From Streptomyces sp. NBC_01298 (GTDB lineage Bacteria > Actinomycetota > Actinomycetes > Streptomycetales > Streptomycetaceae): a DNA stretch of 64,000 bases. The notes below the pieces were generated by a model that was not told the DNA's origin, did not search any database, and saw only the letters and a program-made list of their open reading frames with translations. The position numbers were made by a program, and so were the translations under genes. Positions 27,865 to 37,100 of this stretch are shown piece by piece. The stretch spans positions 5,642,001-5,706,000 of the forward strand of contig NZ_CP108414.1 in assembly GCF_035978755.1 (NCBI RefSeq). Reading direction: 5' to 3'. Each line of letters starts with the position of its first letter. Positions within the stretch are counted from its first letter, which is position 1.

Positions 27865-30141
27865 CTACGGCCAGCGGCCCGTGGTCAGGTGGGCCAGGGT
27901 GGGTTCCGGGGTGGCGGAGGGGGCTGCGGGGGTGGGGCGGCGGTCTTCCAGGGGGGTGATGGGGGCGGTCGGCTGGCTCAGGAAGACGCGGCGGACCACG
28001 CGTTCCGCCGCCTGGCCGTCGTCGTGCGTGCAGAACCGGGTCCGGAAGGACGCGCGGAGCTGCGCCGAGCGGGAGCCCTGCCAGTGGCCGGTCGCGAAGA
28101 TGTCCACCAGCTCGTCCTCCGTGCGGGCGATCGCTCCCGGGGGGAAGGCCCGCAGGTCGAAGTACGTGCCGCGGGAGGCCTCGTACGCCTCCCAGTCGTC
28201 CGCGTGGATGACGATCGGGCGGTCCAGGGACGCGTAGTCGAACATCAGGGACGAGTAGTCCGTCACCAACGCGTCCGAGGCCAGGCAGAGTTCCTCGACG
28301 GAGGGGTGCGAGGAGACGTCGAGGAGGCGCGGGTGGGGATCGGGGGAGGGTGAGCCCGCGTACGTGAGGTGGGTGCGGGTCAGGATCGTGTAGCGCGGGC
28401 CCAGGTCGCGCAGGATGCGGTCGAAGTCCGGCTGCGCGGGGCGGCTGCGGCGGTAGTCGCGGTGGGTCGGCGCGTACAGGATCGCCGTGGAGCCCGGCGG
28501 GATGCCGAGGCGTTCGCGCAGCTCCAGGACCTCCGCCTGGGTGGCCCGGTGGAACACGTCGTTGCGGGGGTAGCCGTACTCGAGCGTCGTGTAGGAGGAC
28601 GGGACCGCCTTCTCCCAGACCAGGGTGGAGTGGCGGTTGGAGGAGAGCAGGTAGTCCCACTGGTCCGCGCCGCGCAGCAGCCCCGCGAAGTCCGTCGTGG
28701 GGGTGGCCGCCGGGCGGTCCTGGAGGTCGAGGCCGACGCGCTTGAGCGGGGTGCCGTGCTGGGTCTGGAGGAGGATCTGGCCCGGGCGCTTGACGAGGGT
28801 GCGGTCGAAGTTGACGTTCGTGACGAGGTACGTGGCGCGGGCCAGGGCCGTCCAGTACGCAGCCGAGCCCGGGCGGAGCGGAGTGGTGCCGCGGGGCACG
28901 GTCGAGGCGTGCGCCGGGTCGCAGATCCACGCCGTCCGCATGCGCGGGGCGAGTTCGCGCAGCTTGGCCTCGATCGCCGCCGGGTTGCAGGCGTAACCCC
29001 CGTGCCAGTACGCGGAGAAGACCGCCAGCTCCGGCCGGAGCGGGAGCAGGCGCTGGGCGCGGTAGTGCAGGCGCAGGGCGGTTTCGCCGAGGCCCCGGCC
29101 CAGGGTGATCCCGGCGCGGCCCGCCGCGAGCGAGGCCGAGCGGAGCACGGACAGGACGCGGTACGCGCGCCGGGTGCCCAGCCGCATCAGGAGGTGGCGG
29201 GTGCGGTCCGTCCGGCTCAGGGACAGCGGCCGGGGGCCCGGCACCCGGTAGCGGCGCAGCAGGGCCGAGGCCCGGGCGAAGAACTCGGCCCGGGCGGCGC
29301 GCGGGAGCCGGCGCGGGTCCGCGTACAGGGCGCAGAAGTGCTCGGCCATCCGCCGGTGCACGGCGGGCCGCCAGCGCTCCAGCTCGGGGCGGGTGGCGAG
29401 GTAACCGAAGACGCGGTCGTACTGGTCGAAGACGTCCAGGTGGCGTCGGGTGGACGTGGTCAGGATCGAGCCCGTGCGGCGCTGGCGGTAGTGCACGCAG
29501 ACCCGGTCGAGGACGGCGACCGACTCCGCCGCCAGCAGCGCCGGATAGGTCCAGGGGGTGTCCTCGTAGAAGCCGGGCGGGAAGGAGAGGCCCTCGCGCT
29601 CCACGTACTCGCGGCGGTAGGCCTTGTTCCACACGACCATCAGCATGCCGAGGAGGGCGGGGCGGTCGGCGAGGCGGAAGCTGGCCGGGCCCTCCTCGGA
29701 GAGGCGGTGGGACTGGCTGTTGCGGACCAGCTCGCCGGTCCAGTAGGTGCGCGCGTAGTCGTAGACGAGCACGTCCGGGGAGCCGGTGGCCTTCAGCCGG
29801 TCGGTGACGGCCTGGAGGGCGCCGGGGGCCAGGGTGTCGTCGCCGTCGAGGAAGAGGACGTAGTCGCCGGTGGCCCGGGACAGGCCCGCGTTGCGGGCCG
29901 GTCCCAGGCCGAGGTTGTGCGCCAGGTGCACGGCGGTGACCCGGGGGTCCCGGGCCGCGCAGTCGTCGATGATCGAACCGCAGGCGTCCGGGGAGGCGTC
30001 GTCGACCACGATCAGTTCGAGATCCGGGTACGACTGGGTCAGGACCGAGTCCAGACTCTCCTGGAGGTACGCCTGGACCTTGTACGCGGGCACGATGACG
30101 CTGAACCGGGGCACGGCACATCCAGGGGTCGGCGCGGACAT
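27865..30141 (-). CDS. GT2 glycosyltransferase fused to CDP-glycerol glycerophosphotransferase
   Basis: 758 residues from ATG 30141; a start at 30213 would add 24 residues with no family similarity. The N-terminal GT-A domain (about 12-250) has FSVIVPAYKV, LIVVDDASPD (D47, D48) and the metal-binding FLDGDDTL. A helical linker follows. The C-terminal domain (about 370-715) is a TagF/TagB-type glycerophosphotransferase: AYWHGGYACNPAAIEAKL, GTPLKRVGLD, LYAPTHRDYR and TDYSSLMFDYASLDRPIV. Such fusions build poly(glycerol/ribitol phosphate) or glycosylated teichoic polymers at the inner membrane face. Its proximity to the ABC exporter pair supports a joint pathway in wall-polymer assembly. No membrane segment was seen. 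Confidence 0.92.
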   Translation of the reverse strand: MSAPTPGCAVPRFSVIVPAYKVQAYLQESLDSVLTQSYPDLELIVVDDASPDACGSIIDDCAARDPRVTAVHLAHNLGLGPARNAGLSRATGDYVLFLDGDDTLAPGALQAVTDRLKATGSPDVLVYDYARTYWTGELVRNSQSHRLSEEGPASFRLADRPALLGMLMVVWNKAYRREYVEREGLSFPPGFYEDTPWTYPALLAAESVAVLDRVCVHYRQRRTGSILTTSTRRHLDVFDQYDRVFGYLATRPELERWRPAVHRRMAEHFCALYADPRRLPRAARAEFFARASALLRRYRVPGPRPLSLSRTDRTRHLLMRLGTRRAYRVLSVLRSASLAAGRAGITLGRGLGETALRLHYRAQRLLPLRPELAVFSAYWHGGYACNPAAIEAKLRELAPRMRTAWICDPAHASTVPRGTTPLRPGSAAYWTALARATYLVTNVNFDRTLVKRPGQILLQTQHGTPLKRVGLDLQDRPAATPTTDFAGLLRGADQWDYLLSSNRHSTLVWEKAVPSSYTTLEYGYPRNDVFHRATQAEVLELRERLGIPPGSTAILYAPTHRDYRRSRPAQPDFDRILRDLGPRYTILTRTHLTYAGSPSPDPHPRLLDVSSHPSVEELCLASDALVTDYSSLMFDYASLDRPIVIHADDWEAYEASRGTYFDLRAFPPGAIARTEDELVDIFATGHWQGSRSAQLRASFRTRFCTHDDGQAAERVVRRVFLSQPTAPITPLEDRRPTPAAPSATPEPTLAHLTTGRWP

Positions 30142-30170
30142 ATGGCCCAGGAACCCCCGGCGTGGTGATC

Positions 30171-30201
30171 GGGTTACGCAGGGTGCGGCATTCGGGTTAC
30201 G
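30171..30201 (-). promoter_or_regulatory. Direct repeat of GGGTTACG upstream of glycosyltransferase gene
   Basis: GGGTTACG occurs at 30171-30178 and 30194-30201, 23 bp apart (about two helical turns), within 60 bp of the start at 30141. On the minus strand it reads CGTAACCC. Confidence 0.4.
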
Positions 30202-30242
30202 GAGCGTCAACAACGCACGTCAACACCGTGATCCACACCGCT

Positions 30243-31151
30243 CTACTTGATCGCTCCCGCCATCACCCCCGAGACGAACTGCCGCTGGAAGGCGAAGAAG
30301 ACGACGAGCGGCACCACCATCGACAGGAAGGCGCCGGGCGCCAGCACGTCGATGTTGTTCCCGAACTGCCGTACCTGCTGCTGGAGCGCGACCGTGACCG
30401 GCGGGTGCGCCGAGTCCGCGAAGACCAGGGCGACCAGCATGTCGTTCCACACCCACAGGAACTGGAAGATGCCGAGCGAGGCGATCGCCGGACCGCCCAG
30501 CGGCAGCACCACCCGGGCGAACAGCCGCAGTTCGCCCGCCCCGTCGAGCCGGGCCGCCTCCAGCAGCTCGCGCGGGATCTCCGCGAAGAAGTTGCGCAGC
30601 AGGAACACGGCGAACGGCAGCCCGAAGGCGGTGTGGAAGAGGACCACCCCCGCCGTGGTCTCGAACAGGCCGATGGAGCCGAAGAGTTCGGAGACCGGGA
30701 TCAGCGCCACCTGGACGGGCACGACGAGCAGCGCGACCACGAGCAGGAACAGCCAGTCGCGGCCGGGGAACTCCAGCCAGGCGAAGGCGTATCCGGCGAA
30801 CGAGCCCAGCGCCAGGACGAGCAGGGTCGCCGGGATCGCGATGGCCGCCGTGTCGATGAGCGAGCCCGTGACGGTCTCGTTGGCCAGCAGCCGCTCGTAG
30901 TTGCCGGCCGTCAGCCGGGAGGGCGCCGTCAGCGCCCGCCACCAGCCGCCGTCGTTCAGCGCGGTGGGCGAGAGGAAGGAGGAGACCAGCAGTCCGAGCG
31001 TGGGCAGCAGCCAGAACAGGCCCGCGAGGACCAGGAAGACGCGCAGCGCCCCGCCGGCCGCCCGGGCGGCCAGGGACCGCGCGGTGGCCGCTGAGGTCGG
31101 GGGCGGCGTACGGGACGGCATACGGGGCGGCGTGCGCGGCGGTGTGCTCAT
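30243..31151 (-). CDS. Sugar ABC transporter permease, MalG type
   Basis: 302 residues from ATG 31151, overlapping the MalF-type gene by 4 bp. About six membrane segments are visible, such as VFLVLAGLFWLLPTLGLLVSSFL and WLFLLVVALLVVPVQVALIPV. The EAA loop for contact with the ATPase is EIPRELLEAARLDGAGELRLFARVVLPLGGPAI. The C-terminus ends in QRQFVSGVMAGAIK, typical for CUT1 carbohydrate permeases. The operon has a binding protein and two permeases but no ATPase; in Streptomyces the shared ATPase MsiK, encoded elsewhere, serves such importers. The transported sugar is not evident from sequence. Confidence 0.95.
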   Translation of the reverse strand: MSTPPRTPPRMPSRTPPPTSAATARSLAARAAGGALRVFLVLAGLFWLLPTLGLLVSSFLSPTALNDGGWWRALTAPSRLTAGNYERLLANETVTGSLIDTAAIAIPATLLVLALGSFAGYAFAWLEFPGRDWLFLLVVALLVVPVQVALIPVSELFGSIGLFETTAGVVLFHTAFGLPFAVFLLRNFFAEIPRELLEAARLDGAGELRLFARVVLPLGGPAIASLGIFQFLWVWNDMLVALVFADSAHPPVTVALQQQVRQFGNNIDVLAPGAFLSMVVPLVVFFAFQRQFVSGVMAGAIK

Positions 31152-32542
31152 CGGCGGGCCTCCCGGCGCATCCGGCGGATGTTGTAGGCCATGACGGGAG
31201 CCACCAGCACCAGCAGCAGCACCGCGATGGCGCTGCCCAGCCCCTGATCGGCGTCCGTGCCGAAGGAGGTCCGGTACAACTGGAGCGCCAGGACGTTCGC
31301 GTCGTCCTGCACCGCGCCCGGCGCGATCACGAAGACCAGGTCGAAGACCTTCATGACGTTGATGACGAGGGTCACCAGCACGACGGCCAGGACGGGCGCC
31401 AGCAGCGGCACCGTGATCCGCCGCAGCACCTGCCACTCGCTCGCCCCGTCCACCCGCGCCGCCTCCAGCAGCTCGCGCGGTACGGCGGCCAGCCCGGCCC
31501 CGATCAGCACCATCGCGAACCCGGCCCACATCCACACGTAGGCCCCGATCACCGCCGGGGTCACCAGGGTCGGGCCGAGCCATTCGACGCCCGCGTACGC
31601 CTCCCGGAAGTTCGAGGCGGGCAGCCGCAGCAGCGCGCCGTCCGCGGCGGCGGACAGGGTGAAGGTGCCGTCGGCCCGGGTCCGCGCCGAGTCGACCACC
31701 CGGCCGTCCTTGACCGCCTCGACGCGCAGCCCCGACAGGGCGGACTCGGTGGGGTCGACGGTGTTCGTCGTACCGCCCCCGCCCCGGGTGAAGTCCTGCC
31801 AGGCGGTGCCGGTGACCTTCCCGGGCTCCGTGGCGGCCGGCCGCGCCGTCCGCGTCCCCGGGGGAAGGGCTTCGGGGGCGATGCCGACCAGCGGGAGCGG
31901 CGCGGGCACGCCCGCCCGTACCGGATCGCGGGTCACGTACGCGCCCCCGTCGGCCGGGGCCAGCGGCGAATCCCGGCCGGGGCGGGCCTTGGGGAAGGCG
32001 GAGGACTCGGCGAAGGTGTCGTGGACGCCGACCCAGACGGCGTTGGCGACGCCCCGGTCGGGGTCGGCGTCGTAGACGAGCCGGAAGATGATGCCCGCCG
32101 CGAGCATCGAAATGGCCATCGGCATGAAGACGATCAGCTTGAACGCCGTTCCCCAGCGCACCCGTTCGGTCAGCACGGCGAAGAGCAGACCGAGCGCGGT
32201 GGCGCTGACCGGGGCCAGCACCACCCAGAGCGCCGTATTGCCCAGCGCGGTGCGGATCGTGTCGTCGCGCAGGATCTCCCCGTAGTTCCCGGCGCCCACG
32301 AACTCCTCGCCGGAGCGGTCGAAGAAGCTGCGGTACAGCGAGTACCCGATGGGGTGCACGACGAGCGCGCCGAGCAGGACGAGGGAGGGGAGGAGGAACG
32401 CCGCGGCCGTCAGCCGGCGGCGCCGGGTCTCCCTGTTCTTGGGGGAGCCGTGGCCGGTGGCGGCCGCCGGCGCCACCGGGGTGGTCGCGGGCGATCCCGT
32501 CGGAGAGGCGGACGATCCCGTGGGGGAGGCTGCCGGGGTCAC
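31148..32542 (-). CDS. Sugar ABC transporter permease, MalF type, with large extracytoplasmic insert
   Basis: 464 residues from GTG 32542, four bases after the binding-protein gene's stop. The usual CUT1 permease is about 290-320 residues. The excess lies in an N-terminal Ser/Pro-rich tail of ~40 residues and in an insert of about 145 residues (about 165-310) between membrane segments. The insert holds VRAGVPAPLPLVGIAPEALPPG-type sequence and a strand-rich module SGLRVEAVKDGRVVDSARTRADGTFTL resembling a carboxypeptidase-regulatory/Ig-like fold. Its place recalls the P2 loop of E. coli MalF, which touches the binding protein. The EAA loop is VPRELLEAARVDGASEWQVLRRITVPLLAPV. The permease call is firm; the function of the insert is inferred. 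Confidence 0.93.
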   Translation of the reverse strand: MTPAASPTGSSASPTGSPATTPVAPAAATGHGSPKNRETRRRRLTAAAFLLPSLVLLGALVVHPIGYSLYRSFFDRSGEEFVGAGNYGEILRDDTIRTALGNTALWVVLAPVSATALGLLFAVLTERVRWGTAFKLIVFMPMAISMLAAGIIFRLVYDADPDRGVANAVWVGVHDTFAESSAFPKARPGRDSPLAPADGGAYVTRDPVRAGVPAPLPLVGIAPEALPPGTRTARPAATEPGKVTGTAWQDFTRGGGGTTNTVDPTESALSGLRVEAVKDGRVVDSARTRADGTFTLSAAADGALLRLPASNFREAYAGVEWLGPTLVTPAVIGAYVWMWAGFAMVLIGAGLAAVPRELLEAARVDGASEWQVLRRITVPLLAPVLAVVLVTLVINVMKVFDLVFVIAPGAVQDDANVLALQLYRTSFGTDADQGLGSAIAVLLLVLVAPVMAYNIRRMRREARR

Positions 32543-32546
32543 GGGG

Positions 32547-33971
32547 TCAGTTCCCGTAGGCCTTGGCCGCGTCCGCCTCCAGCCTCGCCTGGGTCCCCGC
32601 CACGTCGGCCGGGTTCGCCAGGAAGTCCTGGAGCGCCTTCCACTCGCCCGCGCCCGGGGTGCCGCCGAAGGCCGACGGGGCCTGGTCCGACATGTCGAAG
32701 CGGAAGTTGTCGCCCGCCGCGATCAGGGCCTCGGCGATGCCGCGCTGGATGTCGTTCGGGTACGCGGCCGGTTCGAGCGCCTTGTTCGGGGAGAGGAAGC
32801 CGCCCTCACGGGCATGGATCCGCGCCGAGTCCACCGAGGCCAGGAACGTCAGCAGCGCCTGCGCGCCCTTCGAGTCCTTCAGCGCCACCGCCACGTCCCC
32901 GCCCGAGACCACCGGAGCCTTGGCGCCGACCGCCGGGAAGGGGAAGACCAGGGCGTCCGTGCCCACCTTCGCGTCCGTCTGGGCGATGTTGACCGCCACG
33001 AAGTCGCCCTCGAAGACCATCGCGGCGCCCGGCCGGTCCCCGCCGGTGAAGGTCTGCGTCACCGACTTCGGGAACTCGGTCGCCAGCGCCCCGCTCTGGC
33101 CGCCCGCCAGGAAGTCCTTGCGGCCGAACAGCTCGGCGAGGGAGGTCAGCGCCTGCTTGACGCTCGCGTCCGTCCACTTGATCTCGTGCTTCGCCAACTG
33201 GTCGTACTTCTCCGGGCCCGCCTGCGAGAGGTAGACGTTCTCGAACCAGTCGGTCAGGGTCCAGCCGTCGGCCCCGGCCACCGACACCGCCGGGGTGCCG
33301 GACGCGGACAGGGTGTCGGCCGCGGTGAGCAGTTCCTTCCAGGTCTTCGGGGGCGTCACGCCCGCCGCCTCGAAGGCCTTCGCGTTGTACCAGATCAGCG
33401 ATTTGTTGGCGGCCTTGTAGTAGACGCCGTACTGGGTGCCGTCGACCGCGCCCAGCGTCTTCCAGCCGGGCGAGTAGTTCTGGTCGAGCTGGGCCTTCGC
33501 CTCGGGGCCGACCGGCTGCGCCCACTTGTTCTTCACCGCCGAGGCCAGCGCCCCGACCTGCGGGAGCAGCGCCACGTCCGGCGGGGCGCCGCCCGCGATC
33601 TTCGAGCCGAGGAAGGTGACGATCGGGTCCTGCGCGGGGACGAAGGTGACGGTGGCGCCCGTCCGCCGCTCGAACTCCTTCAGCACCTTGACGAAGTTCG
33701 CCTGCTCCGCCCCCGTCCAGACGGCGGCGACCTCCAGCTTCTCCCCGTCGAGCCGGGGTAACGCGACGGACGGCCCGCCCGAGATGTCGGGGCCGTCCGG
33801 GCCCTTCGCCGGATCCTTGCCGTCGCCGCCGCACGCGCTGAGCGCGAGCGCGCCGGCCACGGCCAGAGCGGCCCACGTGTGATGCGTACGAAGAGATCGC
33901 GTACGAAGAGATCGCGTACGGAGCGATCGCGTACGGAGAGATGTCGTGCGGCTCGTTCCCTGCTTGCGCAT
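32547..33971 (-). CDS. Extracellular sugar-binding lipoprotein (SBP family 1)
   Basis: 474 residues from ATG 33971; the upstream extension to 34019 is out of character. The signal peptide is of lipoprotein type with ALSACGGDG as lipobox. Its n-region is unusual: SLRTR repeated, encoded by four tandem 15-bp units. The mature part has family-1 solute-binding features: VAAVWTGAEQANFVKVLKEFERRTGATV, a periplasmic-binding hinge, GVYYKAANKSLIWYNAKAFEAAGV and an ordered C-terminus. It is the first gene of the importer operon and delivers sugar to the MalF/MalG-type permeases. Ligand cannot be read from sequence. Confidence 0.95.
   Translation of the reverse strand: MRKQGTSRTTSLRTRSLRTRSLRTRSLRTHHTWAALAVAGALALSACGGDGKDPAKGPDGPDISGGPSVALPRLDGEKLEVAAVWTGAEQANFVKVLKEFERRTGATVTFVPAQDPIVTFLGSKIAGGAPPDVALLPQVGALASAVKNKWAQPVGPEAKAQLDQNYSPGWKTLGAVDGTQYGVYYKAANKSLIWYNAKAFEAAGVTPPKTWKELLTAADTLSASGTPAVSVAGADGWTLTDWFENVYLSQAGPEKYDQLAKHEIKWTDASVKQALTSLAELFGRKDFLAGGQSGALATEFPKSVTQTFTGGDRPGAAMVFEGDFVAVNIAQTDAKVGTDALVFPFPAVGAKAPVVSGGDVAVALKDSKGAQALLTFLASVDSARIHAREGGFLSPNKALEPAAYPNDIQRGIAEALIAAGDNFRFDMSDQAPSAFGGTPGAGEWKALQDFLANPADVAGTQARLEADAAKAYGN
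33884..33943. repeat. Four tandem 15-bp units in a signal-peptide coding region
   Basis: Units GCGTACGAAGAGATC (33884-33898 and 33899-33913), GCGTACGGAGCGATC and GCGTACGGAGAGATG run without gaps. They encode repeated SLRTR/DLFVR-like pentapeptides depending on frame; in the used frame they are positively charged. Confidence 0.9.
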
Positions 33972-34084
33972 GGCGGTGCCCCCGATGCCTCGCTGGCGAT
34001 GGTGTGTCCCGTGCCACAAGGTCTACGCCGCCCCGCGCACCCCCGCAATACCGCCTCGCGGGGTACGGGGGTGCGCGGAGGGCT

Positions 34085-34115
34085 GCTCGGCGGGCCGCTT
34101 GGGGGCCGGCCGAGC
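34085..34115. terminator. Hairpin between FtsK-like gene end and sugar-binding gene start
   Basis: GCTCGGC (34085-34091) and GCCGAGC (34109-34115) with further pairing inside (GGGCC/GGCC). It lies just after the end of the FHA-FtsK-like gene on the minus strand, so it could end that transcript. Confidence 0.5.
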
Positions 34116-34120
34116 GGCGT

Positions 34121-37100
34121 TCACGGGGCCGGCGGGAACAGCACCGGTACCGCCGACACCAGGTGCGAGGCCCGGTCCAGGGCGCTGGCCAGCAGCGCCA
34201 GGTCGGTCGGGCCGTTGCCCAGCTCGCGGACCGGGCGACGGGCCGGCGGATCGCCCATCCGCTCCCACTCCACCGGCACCACCGTCGGCCGCAGCGTCGC
34301 CGTCCGGGGGATCCGTCCGGTGACCCGGCCGCCCTGGAACGGGACCGCGCGCCCGTCGGCGTACCGGAGCACGCCCCGGCCGGGACCCGGCTGGTCGGGG
34401 GCGTCGAGCTCCACGCACAGGGTCGTGAGACGGGCCAGCTCGGTGTCGGCCGTCCGGTCCGGGCGGGCGCTGGTGGCCACCAGGTGCACCCCGAGCCGGG
34501 CACCCTCGCGGGCCACCGCCTCCAGCGCGCGGACCACCGAACCGGCGGCGGGCCGGCCCGTGCTGCCCAGACCCGGCGCGACCAGCGCGTCGAAGTCGTC
34601 CACGAGGACGACCAGGCGCGGCAGCGGGCTGGGCCCGGCCGCGGGATCGGTCCGGGTGGCCGAGGAACGCAGCCGCAGGGTGCCGGACCGCTGGGGTTCG
34701 AGATCGCCGCGCAGCTCGCCCGGGGTGGGCTGGCGGGGAGAGACCATCCGGTCGGAGACCTCGCGCACGGCGTGCCACTCGGAGAACGGCACGCCGTCCA
34801 GCAGCTCGGCCCGCCGCTTGAGCTCCGCGCCCAGCGCCTGCGCGAACTCCCGCATCCGCAGCGGGTCCGAGGCGATCAGGTGCGCCGAGACGTGCGGCAG
34901 CTCCGTACAGGGCAGCAGGCCGTCGCCGCGCTCGCCGCCGGCCCCGTCGAGCAGGACCAGGCCGAGCCGGTCGGGCCGGGCGGCCGCCGACAGGGAGGCC
35001 GCCACGGAACGCAGCAGTTCGGTACGGCCGCTGCCGGCGGGCCCCTCGATCAGCATGTGCGGCCCGTCGGTGACCAGTTCGGCGCCCACCGCCCCGCGCC
35101 GGCCGGTGCCGAGGACTATCTCCGCGAGCCCGCCGACGCGCTGGCCCTGGTCGGTGGCGGCGGCCCAACGGGCCATCAGTGAGGCCGGGGTGGCCCGGGC
35201 CAGCCCCAACTCGTCCAGCAGCCGCGCGGTCTGGGGCAGCTGTGCGGCGGCCGGGCGGTAACCGCCCTCGGCCGCGGGGGAGTCGGCCTTGAGAGGGGCC
35301 AGGGCGCGGGCGAACCGCTCCGCCCAGGCCGCCGAAACGGCGTCCGCCGTCGCCGTCCCGCCGGACGCGGCCGGTTTGCCGCCGGAGACCGCGAAGGTCC
35401 GTACGGTCGTGGCCACATCACCGCTGAGCAGGGCGGCCGTCGAACAGTCGCGGAAGGCGGGGGCGGCCGCGCAGGCCGCCTCGTAGGTCTCGGCGACGGG
35501 CGAGGCGGGCGTCGCCGCCGGCGCCTCGGCCAGGGCCAGCACGTGGATCCCGGCGGCCGGCCCGTGCGAGGCCAGCCGGCTGGTGATGTCCCGCAGGGCC
35601 CCGGGACCGGGGTCCCCGTCGAGCACCAGGAGGGTGTAGGGGCCCCGATAGGCGTACGAGGCCTCGCGCACCGCGTCCGGGCCCGCGGCGGCCCAGTGGG
35701 TACCCAGGGGGCCGTCGTCGAGCCGCCGGGTCAGCTCCCCGGCGCGGGCGGCCGCCTGATCGCGGTCGTAGGCCAGCAGCAGCCGGCAGTCCTGCCCGTG
35801 CGCGGGGCGCACGTGGGGCAGCCAGCCGAGCCAGCCCCAGTCGCGGCGGCGTTCGGCGAGCGGGCGGGCCCGGTCGGTGGAGATCAGCACGATCTCCAGA
35901 CGCTGGCCGGGGGCGTGCAGCGCCGCCAGCCGCGCGATGACGGCGCGGGCCACACCGGTCAGCCGGGCCCGGGGCCCCGCGATGCCGAGCGCGCCGGTCT
36001 CGCGGAGCGCGACCTCGCTGCCCGCGCCGAGCGTGACGTCCAGCCCGGCGGGCCCGGCCCACAGCCGCGGGGCCGGCCCGAGGGCGGTCAGCAGCAGGGC
36101 CGCGGGATCGTCGGAGCCGGGCCGCGCGGTGACGGCGGCCGCCGCCTCGGCGACCACCTCCACCTCGGCGGCCTCCGCCCCGCGCACCCACTTCCGCGCC
36201 CAGGCCCCGATGCCGCGACGCCCCGCACGCCGGGGCTCGGCCTCCCGGGCCGCCTCGGACTCCTCCCAGCCGCCGGCGCCGTGATGCTCGACCCCGGTGC
36301 GCTGGGCCGCCGCCGGGCCGTCGTGGCCGTGGGGGGCGGAGTACGGGTCTGCGGCGGGTGCTCCCGCGTGGGGGCCCGGATACGCCGGCGCCGCGTACGG
36401 GGCCGGCGTACCGCCGGGGTGCGCTGCCCCGTCGTACGGGTGCGGGGCCGCGGCCGGGTGTGCGGCTCCGGCCTGGTGGGATGCTCCGCCGTACTGTGCG
36501 GCGCCGGGTGCGCCGGGCCCCGGCCCGGGCCCGGGCCGGGCGATCCGGCCGGCGTGGTGGGGGTCGGCGTAGCCGTCCTGGCCGGCCTCGCCGTACGGCC
36601 AGGGGGCCGCGGCAGCGGAGCCGGACGCGGACGGGCCGCCCCCGGTGTGGTGTTCGGAGCCCCGGGCGGCGGGAACCGCTCCGGCGCCGCCGTCCCGGTA
36701 CGCCACGGGCGAGGGAGCTGTCCGGCCGGGGTCGGGGGCGGAGCCCCCGTTTCGGGACGGGGCGGGGTGGGGGATCTGCGCTTGCGCGCCCCGGCTCCCC
36801 GCGTCGGGACGAGCCCCACCGGCCCGGGCTCCGCCGGGGGTGTGGCCGTCGGGGTGTGACCTGGCCGGGGCGCCGGGCGTTGCTCCGGCCCAGGCTCCGC
36901 CTGCGGAGTGCGACTCCGCCGGGGCGCCGGGCGTTGCTCCGGCCCAGGCTCCGCCGGCGGAGTGCGACCCCGCCGGGGTGCCCGGCGTAGCGGCTGCCCG
37001 GGCTCCGTCGCCCTCGGGTCGCGACCCCGCCGGGGGGCCGGCATCGGGGTGGCCCGGGAGGGAGACGGCGAGGTGGCCCTCCAGGTCCGGGGTGAGGGGG

